Assembly: GCA_900757335.1 (NCBI GenBank)
Contig: CAAENL010000148.1
Location: 1-11,468 of the forward strand
Origin: Clostridia bacterium
Lineage (GTDB): Bacteria; Bacillota; Clostridia; Oscillospirales; Acutalibacteraceae
Length of the DNA stretch: 11,468 bases
Direction: 5' to 3'
Part shown: positions 1-6,101 of the stretch, piece after piece
Layout: each line of letters starts with the position of its first letter
Numbering within the stretch: position 1 is the stretch's first letter
The notes under the pieces: generated by a model
What the model saw: only the letters and a program-made list of their open reading frames with translations
Told to the model about the DNA's origin: nothing
The model's database searches: none
Translations under genes and position numbers: made by a program

Positions 1-521
1 GCGTTTACAAGTGTTGCAATAAAATCCTTATCGCTGTCTAATTTTCTTGGCAACAAATCTCTTATCTTACCATCTGTTTTCTTTTTTACCCAATTATTTA
101 TGCTACTGACCGTGCGAAATACATTGGCATCTGCATCAAAATACTTTTTAATTTTATCTTTGTATTCTTTTGAAAAACTAATACCATCATTATTCTTTTT
201 TTGCCAAATTGAATTCGCAATTTTTAAATCACTACTGGTATTAAACTCTTGCGATATCTTTTCATTAAAATCATCAAGGTTATCAATTTCGAATGCATTT
301 AAAATTTCTTCTTTAGTTTTGCCTTCAGCTCCATTGGCAGCCATCATCATGGCAAATTTTAAACTAAGCGGTGAAACTAAAGCGTTTGTGTCTTTTTTTG
401 AAACTTTTTCAAGCAAATCAAAATCGCATTTATTGGCAAAAGCACATGGCGTAAATCCGAAAGAAAAAGCAGACACTGTACACATTGCAGCTGAAACAAA
501 CTTTTTAATCAAATTTTTCAT
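1..521 (-). CDS. Secreted serpin-family protease inhibitor (N-terminal part)
   Basis: Serpins are suicide inhibitors of serine or cysteine proteases; secreted bacterial forms are thought to act on extracellular or host proteases. The reading frame starts at ATG 521-519, 7 nt after a GGAG, and is still open at base 1, so 173 of the usual 380-420 residues are visible. Residues 1 to about 29 form a signal peptide (basic MKNLIKK, hydrophobic core, AFA cleavage site). The family hallmarks follow: NALVSPLSLKFAMMMAANGA at about 46-65 (helix B region), GKTKEEILNAF, IANSIWQKKN, and INNWVKKKTDGKIRDLLP at about 142-159 (helix F region). The stretch between IANSIW and INNWV looks a little shorter than usual. 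The reactive-centre loop lies outside the window, so the target protease class cannot be read. The start and the family assignment are secure. Confidence 0.93.
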   Translation of the reverse strand, partial: MKNLIKKFVSAAMCTVSAFSFGFTPCAFANKCDFDLLEKVSKKDTNALVSPLSLKFAMMMAANGAEGKTKEEILNAFEIDNLDDFNEKISQEFNTSSDLKIANSIWQKKNNDGISFSKEYKDKIKKYFDADANVFRTVSSINNWVKKKTDGKIRDLLPRKLDSDKDFIATLVN

Positions 522-570
522 AGTATATCTCCATTCTAAATTTTAAAAAATTATCGATCGATTTATCATT

Positions 571-599
571 ATTATAACACTATTTAATTATAAAGTCAA
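571..599 (-). promoter_or_regulatory. Serpin promoter
   Basis: On the minus strand TTGACT (599-594) and TATAAT (576-571) are separated by exactly 17 nt, a near-perfect housekeeping promoter reading into the serpin. Transcription would start near 564. A 10-bp perfect palindrome, ATCGATCGAT (553-562), sits just downstream of the predicted start point and could be an operator. The palindrome is seen; its regulatory role is inferred. Confidence 0.75.
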
Positions 600-617
600 T
601 ATTTCTTTAAAATATAA

Positions 618-958
618 TTACTTATTTTTTAAACTACACAAATATCTATACATTAAAATAATTAAGCAAATCATTTGTTTTTTGGTTTTTAGCAGACCTT
701 TACAAGTTTCAATTATTATTTCTTTTAATAGTTCTTTGTTGTCGACTTCATCTACAAAATGATATTTCTCATTGAGAGATGCCGTGCGAGGAGACCTCCA
801 GCCATCCGTTGCCGTTCATCTTGGTGTCGTACCGAGCCCTGAGCCATTTGGTTAATTCTTTCTATAGCATATCTGTTTTCTCCTTTTCGGGGTAATAAGA
901 AGGCAAATAGATTTTTGATTTCTATCTGCCTATATATCTGATATTCATTTTCGGGAGT
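618..958 (-). other. Degenerate GC-rich segment with overlapping broken frames
   Basis: No intact gene is visible here. Bases 781-850 are about 61% G+C, roughly twice the surrounding level. On the minus strand three partial frames overlap. One runs 958-752 (68 codons, includes RYAIERINQMAQGS, no convincing start). One begins with ATG at 870, placed 9 nt after AAAAGGAG (887-880), but hits TAG at the third codon and then stays open through RARYDTKMNGNGW. One runs 815-618 and ends in a lysine-rich tail. A good ribosome site followed at once by a stop suggests a gene start joined to foreign sequence by deletion. I recognise none of the peptides. An imperfect hairpin (902-930, GGCA..TGCC arms) precedes the ribosome site and another (979-1005, GAAACG/CGTTTC) lies further upstream. 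All may belong to the leader described at 1036-1210. Confidence 0.45.
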
Positions 959-1035
959 TCAAGTCCTGCTACAAAGGGGAAACGGAGATTTTACATCTGC
1001 GTTTCAGTACAGAGAAAAATCGCCGTTTGGGTAGC

Positions 1036-1210
1036 AAAAAAGCCCGATATAATCGGGCTTCTCGCAGGAGACATCTATTTTGTCTCCATTTTTTGGTACG
1101 AGGTTCCATAAGGGGCATGAACAAATCCAGTATTTAAGCGGATTACAGCCATTAGTAATATTTACATTTTAGAAATTCGACATAAAACTACAAGTATATG
1201 AAGCCTCTTG
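1036..1210 (-). ncRNA. Structured leader RNA ending in an intrinsic terminator (attenuator or sRNA candidate)
   Basis: A consensus promoter at 1245-1217 would start a minus-strand RNA near 1210. It would end at a perfect 8-bp stem AAGCCCGA/TCGGGCTT (1040-1060) followed by a U run, giving about 175 nt. Between them are a 5' stem CAAG/CTTG (1210-1191), AATCC/GGATT (1144-1124), a hairpin with a GCCCCUU loop (1122-1103) and GGAGACA/TGTCTCC (1087-1067). The 5' segment GAGGCUUCAUA could pair either with UAUGGAACCUC (1110-1100; one mismatch, one G-U) or, through GGCUUC, with GAAGCC in the terminator's first arm. Mutually exclusive pairings like these are typical of attenuators. A 25-codon frame (ATG 1152, TAG 1077-1075, includes HAPYGTSYQK) lacks a clear ribosome site but could be a leader peptide. 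The layout resembles leaders of tet(M)- or erm-type resistance genes, by analogy only; no such gene follows. The GGAGACA hairpin is followed by T6 on the plus strand too, so it could also terminate plus-strand transcripts. Confidence 0.55.
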
Positions 1211-1216
1211 CTTTAA

Positions 1217-1245
1217 ATTGTACTGATTTATGTCCGAACTGTCAA
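1217..1245 (-). promoter_or_regulatory. Consensus promoter for the leader RNA
   Basis: On the minus strand TTGACA (1245-1240) and TACAAT (1222-1217) are separated by 17 nt. Eleven of the twelve hexamer positions match the housekeeping consensus. It points away from the phage module and toward the structured leader and the GC-rich scrap. Confidence 0.75.
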
Positions 1246-1271
1246 CAATCTTAAAAAATTTTTATCTGACT

Positions 1272-1300
1272 AAAAAACCTAACGAAAGTTAGGTCATTTT
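1272..1300. terminator. Bidirectional intrinsic terminator
   Basis: CCTAAC-GAAA-GTTAGG (1278-1293) is a perfect 6-bp stem with a GAAA tetraloop. It is flanked by an A6 run on the left and TCATTTTT on the right, so it has a U tract in both directions, the stronger one on the minus strand. It stands immediately before the replication module. I see no convincing plus-strand promoter between it and the first gene. Confidence 0.7.
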
Positions 1301-1334
1301 TATGTTCAAAAATAATTTGAAAGGACAAGTCAAA

Positions 1335-1508
1335 ATGATAATTACAAAATGGCTGTTATCTGTTTCGATAACAGTTTTATTTATTAATCAGATAGTCATT
1401 ATTTTGGAAAAAGAGAAACTGGAAAAGAAAATCAAGATAATTCTAAAAATTATGCATGGAAAACCTCTGACAAGAAAGGAAAAAGAATATGCCAGAAAAT
1501 TTAAATGA
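1335..1508 (+). CDS. Small single-pass membrane peptide of phage module, unknown function
   Basis: A 57-residue product. The start at ATG 1335 is preferred over the in-frame ATG at 1302 because AAAGGA lies about 9 nt upstream of it, whereas 1302 sits inside the trailing U tract of the terminator. Residues 3 to about 21 are hydrophobic and could form one membrane helix. The remainder is strongly basic and amphipathic (EKEKLEKKIK, RKEKEYARKFK), predicted to face the cytoplasm. Its end overlaps the next gene by 20 nt, which supports co-transcription. I recognise no family; small membrane peptides of this kind occur at the head of phage early operons. Confidence 0.6.
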   Translation: MIITKWLLSVSITVLFINQIVIILEKEKLEKKIKIILKIMHGKPLTRKEKEYARKFK

Positions 1509-1722
1509 TAGTTCATATTTAGAGCCGCCCAAAGACGAAAGAGATTATGTTTACAAGTGTGATATTTGTGATGAAGAAATTTTCGAAGGAGATGAGTGCT
1601 ATGAGATTGGTGGTTTAATCTATTGCCCCGATTGTATGGAAATGCACTTTAAAGTCATTGCTGTAAGCATGGATACCCAGGGATATCTTTCAGATTTAGA
1701 ACATGAAGATATTACCGAATAA
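1489..1722 (+). CDS. Small CxxC/CxxC (putative zinc-binding) phage protein
   Basis: A 77-residue acidic protein. ATG 1489 follows AAGGA with about 8 nt spacing and overlaps the gene before it. Two cysteine pairs, CDIC (about residues 24-27) and CPDC (about 46-49), with a further Cys between them, suggest a small zinc ribbon or treble-clef fold. Similar short CxxC proteins are common among early genes of Firmicute phages, where most remain hypothetical. The gene overlaps the next by 20 nt. Confidence 0.75.
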   Translation: MPENLNDSSYLEPPKDERDYVYKCDICDEEIFEGDECYEIGGLIYCPDCMEMHFKVIAVSMDTQGYLSDLEHEDITE

Positions 1723-2017
1723 GTTGGTGATTAAATTGGAAGAAAAAATAAGTAAAATCAGAGAGATTTTAAAATGCTGGGATTTGTGTGTTAGTGAAAA
1801 AGTTATTCTTATCTACCTGATAAGCTTTAGCGAGAACAATATCATTAGAGCTTCAAGGCATGAAATTTCAAAGGATATTGGAATTTCAAATTTAACACTC
1901 GGCAAGTACTTAAATTACTTATCGGATAAAAAACTGATATATAAGAAACAAGTTAGAGCCGATGGCAGATTTTCAGCAAATGAATACTCATTTTCAGAAG
2001 AAAAAAGGAGAGATTAA
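1703..2017 (+). CDS. Winged-helix DNA-binding protein of phage module
   Basis: Up to 104 residues. Residues 48 to about 97 (ASRHEISKDIGISNLTLGKY, LSDKKLIYKK, then a basic wing with ADGRFSANEY) match a winged-helix domain of the kind found at the N terminus of DnaD-like and RepA-like replication proteins and some phage regulators. The ATG at 1703 has no ribosome site. TTG at 1736, preceded by GGTG at suitable spacing, may be the real start and would shorten the protein by 11 residues. The stop abuts the ATG of the nuclease gene. The role is probably early regulation or replication; the exact function is not readable. Confidence 0.75.
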   Translation: MKILPNKLVIKLEEKISKIREILKCWDLCVSEKVILIYLISFSENNIIRASRHEISKDIGISNLTLGKYLNYLSDKKLIYKKQVRADGRFSANEYSFSEEKRRD

Positions 2018-2590
2018 ATGTCAACACTAGTATTTGTGAAGGAAAAACATCAATATTTTCTAGATGATAACCTTATCCCCTCTGTTTCGGAGATTTTAAA
2101 ACCCATACATGACAAAATTTATGGGAAAATAAACGCAAGAACGCTTAAAAAGGCATCTGAACGAGGAACAAAAATTCATAGAGCAATAGAATTCATGTCA
2201 AAGTATAAGCTAAGCAAATTTGACGGAGAAATTTCAGGTTATATCGAAGCGTATAAAAAATTTAGAGGTGATTATCCTACTTGGCGGCTTCTACATTCAG
2301 AGTTTAGAACGTACCATAAATCACTTTTATACGGAATGACTATTGACGAGGTGTATAAAACCGAAAATGGCATAGTTTTACTTGATTTAAAAACTACAAG
2401 TGAAACATATTTAAATACCTGGAGCGTTCAGTTATCCGCATATAAGTCGGGTTACGAAAGTCAGTACGAAAAAGTCATAAAAACATATATTTTAAAACTA
2501 GACAAAGACGGAGAATATCAGCTTTTTGAATTAGATGATAAATTCTCTGTTTTTTTATCTTGTTTAGAAATTTATAGATTTGGAGAGTAG
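2018..2590 (+). CDS. PD-(D/E)XK nuclease of phage recombination module
   Basis: A 190-residue protein with the motif set of the RecB/Cas4-like PD-(D/E)XK superfamily: ASERGTKIH with His54, a Glu near 95, GMTIDE with Asp110, the core LLDLKTT (Asp123-x-Lys125), and QLSAY (Gln138, Tyr142). Such single-domain nucleases are encoded beside RecT-type annealases in Firmicute phages. They are expected to resect double-stranded ends to give single strands for RecT, as RecE or lambda Exo do. AAAGGAGA lies 6 nt before the ATG, which directly follows the preceding stop codon. All expected catalytic residues are present, so it is probably active. The polarity of digestion cannot be read. Confidence 0.88.
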   Translation: MSTLVFVKEKHQYFLDDNLIPSVSEILKPIHDKIYGKINARTLKKASERGTKIHRAIEFMSKYKLSKFDGEISGYIEAYKKFRGDYPTWRLLHSEFRTYHKSLLYGMTIDEVYKTENGIVLLDLKTTSETYLNTWSVQLSAYKSGYESQYEKVIKTYILKLDKDGEYQLFELDDKFSVFLSCLEIYRFGE

Positions 2591-2595
2591 ATTAT

Positions 2596-3246
2596 ATGAA
2601 CGAAATGGAAATTAAGAAAAAATCAAGTGATATAAGGAATTTAGCAGAAAATGCGGTGGTTCAAAATAGGTGCGATTTGGAAGAAGCTTTAGAAATGCTG
2701 AAAACCATTAAAAAGCATAAAACGATGATTGCTGATTATTGGAAAGAAGCTAAGGAATCGGCTAAAAAGACATATCAAAATATTGTTTCAAAGGAAAGAC
2801 AAATGATGGATATTTGTGAAAAGTGTGAAACAGACCTTAAAGACAAAATTTTGAAATACGATATGCTCAAAAAATCCTATGAAAATAAGCTTTTAAAAGA
2901 AGCGGATAAAGATAGAATGTTTGAGGTTCAGGAACTTCTTGAAGAAGCTAAAGTTTTAGAAGAAAAAGGTGATTTACCAAAAGCAGAAGAAAAATTTAAG
3001 CTTGCCGAAAAACTTGCTCATGTGAAAATAGATTTTGACAAAGAAAAATATCTAAAAGGGCTTTTGTTTCAAGAACGGACAAAGTGTGAAATCGTAAATA
3101 ACAAGCTTGTTCCGTCATTCTTTAAAGGACTTGAAATAAGAGAAATAAACACTAAAAAAATTCTTGAAATCAAGCATAAAAACCCCGAAATAAATATTCC
3201 AGGTATTAAATTTTATAAAGAAAAAAGCGTGGCGGTACGGATATGA
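2596..3246 (+). CDS. Coiled-coil phage protein beside recombination genes
   Basis: A 216-residue, highly charged, largely helical protein. Residues about 25-130 have long heptad-like Lys/Glu-rich stretches. The C terminus ends with NIPGIKFYKEKSVAVR, a closing pattern I associate with phage hypothetical proteins (DUF1351-like) encoded between the nuclease and RecT genes. No catalytic motif is visible. GGAGAG lies 8-9 nt before the ATG, partly inside the end of the nuclease gene. The stop overlaps the next ATG as ATGA. A helper role in recombination or replication is inferred from position only. Confidence 0.72.
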   Translation: MNEMEIKKKSSDIRNLAENAVVQNRCDLEEALEMLKTIKKHKTMIADYWKEAKESAKKTYQNIVSKERQMMDICEKCETDLKDKILKYDMLKKSYENKLLKEADKDRMFEVQELLEEAKVLEEKGDLPKAEEKFKLAEKLAHVKIDFDKEKYLKGLLFQERTKCEIVNNKLVPSFFKGLEIREINTKKILEIKHKNPEINIPGIKFYKEKSVAVRI

Positions 3247-4072
3247 AACTAAATCATATTTATTGCGGAGATTCGGTGCAAATTTTAAAAGAGTTTCCAA
3301 GCGATATATTGACAAACTCTTATGTGTATTTTCAGATTGGCTTAATCTGGGCGATACGTATTCATATTCATCAAGAGATTCAAATGCCCACAAAACAAGG
3401 TCATTACTCCAAAGAACAAATATTGGAAGTTTGAGTATGCCTAATCATGAAGGTATTGACCTAAAATCATCCAATCTTAAACCTAAAGACTTAATGGGAA
3501 TTCCGTGGACGATTGCATTAGATTTAAGAAATAAACTTGGATTTTATTTAAGGCAAGACATTATCTGGGCAAAACCTAATCCTATGCCTGAAAGCGTAAA
3601 AGATAGGTGTACCAAAAGCCATGAATATATCTTTCTTTTATCAAAATCAAAAAAGTATTACTTTAACGCTGATGCAATTAAAGAGAAAGCCGATGAGAAA
3701 AGCATTATACGATATAATTCAAGATTTAATACAGGAGTTAAAGAAATTTCGGGGGCTGGAAGATTAAAGCAAGGGTCAAATACTGCCGGATTTAAAAAGT
3801 TTACTGGTTATAAAAATAAACGTGATGTATGGATTGTTGCTACAAGAGGATATAAAGGAGCCCACTTTGCTACATTCCCTACTGCTTTAATTAAGCCTTG
3901 TATTTTAGCTGGATGCCGTGAAGGTGGTATTGTTCTGGACCCTTTTTTCGGGAGCGGTACTGTTGGTGTTGTAGCTAAAGAATTAAACAGAAATTATATA
4001 GGTATAGACATAAATGGAGATTACTGTAATTTGGCAGAAAACAGAATAAATGGAGGAAATAAAAATGCCTAA
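3243..4072 (+). pseudogene. Beta-class phage DNA methyltransferase, inactivated by internal deletions and frameshift
   Basis: The first frame (from ATG 3243) encodes a typical N terminus, HIYCGDSVQILKEFPSD. It then loses register at about 3300-3310. The body continues in another frame: YIDKLLCVF, WLNLGDTYS, KPKDLMGIPW, LRQDIIWAKPNPMPESV, DRCTKSHEYIFLLSKS, and the C-terminal AdoMet motif DPFFGSGTVG. In this methyltransferase type the segment between the N terminus and YIDKL carries the catalytic SPPY motif plus a GQIGLE stretch; all of it is absent. A second short deletion seems to join CVFSD directly to WLNLGD, removing the usual REV-RVL-G-T stretch. The enzyme should therefore be catalytically dead. 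The intact relatives would methylate an adenine or cytosine amino group and shield phage DNA from host restriction. The C-terminal end overlaps recT by 8 nt. Confidence 0.85.
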
Positions 4073-4853
4073 AGAAACGACAATGTCAGTTTATCTATCA
4101 AAAGACGATACAAAAAAATATTTAAATACAATACTCGGCGATAAAGAGCGAGTAAATCAATTTATAACGAGCCTTACAAGTCTTGCCGGGAGTTCAGAAT
4201 CACTAAAAAACTGTGATAGAAACAGTTTGCTTGCTTGTGCATTAAAAGCGACTTCAATGAGCTTACCTTTTGACCCGAATTTAGGCTTTGCATGGGCGGT
4301 TCCTTATGGAAATGTAGCAACATTTCAGATTGGTGCTAAAGGATATATTCAGTTAGCTTTACGAACAGGACAATACCGATATATTGGCTCAAGAGATGTT
4401 CGAGAGGGTGAATTTTTAGGGCGAAACTTTGTCGGTGATCCTGAAATTTCTTGGTTACCTGATAATGAGAGAAAAGATTTGAAAATTATCGGATATATGG
4501 CTGGAATTGAGCTGATAAACGGCTTCAGAAAAGTGATTTTTTGGACTATCGATGACGTGGAAACTCATGCTCAGAGGTATTCTCAAAGTTATCGGAAATA
4601 CAAGAAAAGTGGCAATAAAAATGATGCAATTTGGGCTTTGCAGTTCGATAAAATGGCAGAAAAAACTTTACTTAAATTATTAATTTCAAAGTACGGCATA
4701 ATGTCGACCGATATGCAACAAGCGGTTGTTTCAGACCAGTCAAAAATCAATATTGACCTTGATACTGGAGAAGAAAATATTGAATATATCGACAATCCAA
4801 CAGTTTTGGAAAGTGATAGTTTGACTGATGGTGAACAACAAGAATTACTTTAA
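4065..4853 (+). CDS. recT: RecT-family single-strand annealing protein
   Basis: The product (262 residues) binds single-stranded DNA and anneals complementary strands, working with the upstream nuclease in recombination-dependent repair or replication. The RecT core is clear: LLACALKATSMSLPFDP (about 55-71), AVPYGNVATFQIGAKGYIQL (about 78-97), the helix region around YIGSRDV, FWTIDDVETHAQRYS (about 159-173), and FDKMAEKTLLKLLISKYG (about 194-211). The tail is acidic, as usual. ATG 4065 is preferred over the in-frame ATG at 4050 because GGAGG lies 8 nt before it. It overlaps the methyltransferase remnant. The length is normal and there is no sign of damage. Confidence 0.95.
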   Translation: MPKETTMSVYLSKDDTKKYLNTILGDKERVNQFITSLTSLAGSSESLKNCDRNSLLACALKATSMSLPFDPNLGFAWAVPYGNVATFQIGAKGYIQLALRTGQYRYIGSRDVREGEFLGRNFVGDPEISWLPDNERKDLKIIGYMAGIELINGFRKVIFWTIDDVETHAQRYSQSYRKYKKSGNKNDAIWALQFDKMAEKTLLKLLISKYGIMSTDMQQAVVSDQSKINIDLDTGEENIEYIDNPTVLESDSLTDGEQQELL

Positions 4854-4871
4854 AAACACGGCGGAGAAAAA

Positions 4872-4994
4872 ATTGAAAAAATACTAGATAAAATGAAAAT
4901 TCCTAATCTTGATAAGTTGAAAAAATCTGATTTAGAAGCATTCGAAAAATATTTGAAAGAGGGAAAGAAAGTTGAGAAAAGTAAAAATATTTAA
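4872..4994 (+). CDS. Possible tiny helical protein between recT and ssb
   Basis: A 40-codon frame follows a strong GGCGGAG site (4860-4866), with an ATT at 4872 as the only well-placed start. An ATG at 4893 is in frame but has no ribosome site and would leave 34 residues. The peptide is amphipathic and charged (KIPNLDKLKKSDLEAFEKYL). The frame is also open from the recT stop codon, so it could be a former recT extension or simply leader sequence. It overlaps the ssb start by 23 nt. ATT starts are rare, so confidence is low. Confidence 0.35.
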   Translation: MEKILDKMKIPNLDKLKKSDLEAFEKYLKEGKKVEKSKNI

Positions 4995-5394
4995 TGACGA
5001 TAAGTTAATTTATGAAAGAAACTTAGCAGTTAATACAGCTATTCTGAGAGGAAGAATCCACAAAAACGTTGAGAAATTCGGTAGTACTTACCACTTTACG
5101 CTTAAGCTAAGTAACGGAATGGACGAAAAGACAGGAGAATGGCGAAAAACTACTTACGCTGATTGTACGGCTTTCGGAGAACTCGGCGAACAGATTTATA
5201 TTAATTACTGTGCAGGCGATGAGATATTTATTATCGGAAAATTTTATGCCAACAAAATTGAAGATAAAGTCTACAAAGGTTTCAATGTTCGGGAAGTTAT
5301 TGATTCACAGTTAGATGAAATTCAAACGCTACAAAGGATTGCAAAAGAAAATCGAGAAAGTACAGAAAATGCAGATGACGATCTTCCGTTTTAA
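4972..5394 (+). CDS. ssb: Phage single-stranded DNA-binding protein
   Basis: A 140-residue SSB. Residues about 20-110 form an OB-fold: NTAILRGRIHKNVEKF, YHFTLKLSNG, TTYADCTAFGELGEQIY, GDEIFIIGKFYAN, FNVREV. A linker leads to the acidic tip DDDLPF, which in SSBs binds partner proteins such as RecO, PriA or primase. The start is TTG 4972, preceded by GAGGG at 9 nt; no upstream ATG is available in frame. It probably coats single strands for the RecT and helicase-loading steps encoded on either side. Confidence 0.93.
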   Translation: MRKVKIFNDDKLIYERNLAVNTAILRGRIHKNVEKFGSTYHFTLKLSNGMDEKTGEWRKTTYADCTAFGELGEQIYINYCAGDEIFIIGKFYANKIEDKVYKGFNVREVIDSQLDEIQTLQRIAKENRESTENADDDLPF

Positions 5395-5411
5395 AAGTTG
5401 AGGTGAATGAA

Positions 5412-6101
5412 TTGAATTACTTGAAAGAAATATTAACATTTGAAAATTGGCTTGACTACAATTCTACAATAAATAAATCTGATATTCGCTTGTGGTACAC
5501 ACTTATGTACACAGCAAATAGATTTAATTGGAAGGAATTTAGCATATCAATTTCATCGTTAATATTCAAATCAAAGTTATCAAAAAGCGATATTTACAGG
5601 TCAAGAAACAAATTGAAACAATTTGGGCTTATCGATTTCAAAGAGAAAAAAGGAAATCAATGTACAGTTTATAAAATTAATTCATGTGTGGATGTTTTTG
5701 GAACGCAAAATGGAACGGATTTTGATACGGAGTTAGAAACACCTTTTGCTACTAATTGCGATACACCTTTCGATACGAATCAAGGGAACATTAATAAAAC
5801 TAAAAACATAAACATAAACAAAAACAAAAAAGAAATAGTTAAAGAAAAATTTGGCGAGTTTGAAAATGTGCTTTTGTCAGCTGATGAACTCCGGAAGCTA
5901 AAATCTAAATTTGGAGATGAAACGGAAAACTACATTGAACGTCTGTCAAGTTACATTGCATCGAGTGGTAAAAGGTACAAATCTCACTATGCAACAATTT
6001 TGAGCTGGTCGCAAAAAGACAGCAAAAATTCGGGAGGTTTAAGTTATGGAAGCAACAGTAAAAAGCAGACAAGACAGCTTTGCACCGAATATCCCGAATA
6101 A
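5412..6101 (+). CDS. DnaD-like phage replication initiation protein
   Basis: About 229 residues. The N-terminal half is a winged-helix domain (SDIRLWYTLMYTANRF, SISISSLIFKSKLSKSDIYR, LKQFGLIDFKEKKG). A variable, Asn/Lys-rich linker (around NININKNKK) follows. The C-terminal segment FGEFENVLLSADELRKLKSK ... YIERLSSYIASSGKRYKSHYATILSW is the module found in DnaD-like phage initiators. Such proteins bind the phage origin and recruit the helicase loader. TTG 5412 is preferred because AGGTG (5401-5405) sits 6 nt upstream; GTG 5403 is the alternative and overlaps that ribosome site. The 3' end overlaps the loader gene by 56 nt in another frame, which suggests translational coupling. Confidence 0.88.
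   Translation: MNYLKEILTFENWLDYNSTINKSDIRLWYTLMYTANRFNWKEFSISISSLIFKSKLSKSDIYRSRNKLKQFGLIDFKEKKGNQCTVYKINSCVDVFGTQNGTDFDTELETPFATNCDTPFDTNQGNINKTKNININKNKKEIVKEKFGEFENVLLSADELRKLKSKFGDETENYIERLSSYIASSGKRYKSHYATILSWSQKDSKNSGGLSYGSNSKKQTRQLCTEYPE

Noticed and set aside
100..546. Plus-strand open frame of 148 codons
   Set aside because: It is the antisense shadow of the serpin. The minus strand has a signal peptide, ribosome site, promoter and family motifs.
945..975. Possible tRNA 3' fragment (GAGTTCAAGTCC) as an attachment-site remnant
   Set aside because: The T-loop looks right, but the flanking bases do not form a T stem (two mismatches in five pairs) and no acceptor strand or CCA follows.
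3115..3393. Minus-strand frame of 92 codons across the methyltransferase start
   Set aside because: Antisense of the coiled-coil gene end and the methyltransferase remnant, with no ribosome site or recognisable protein features.
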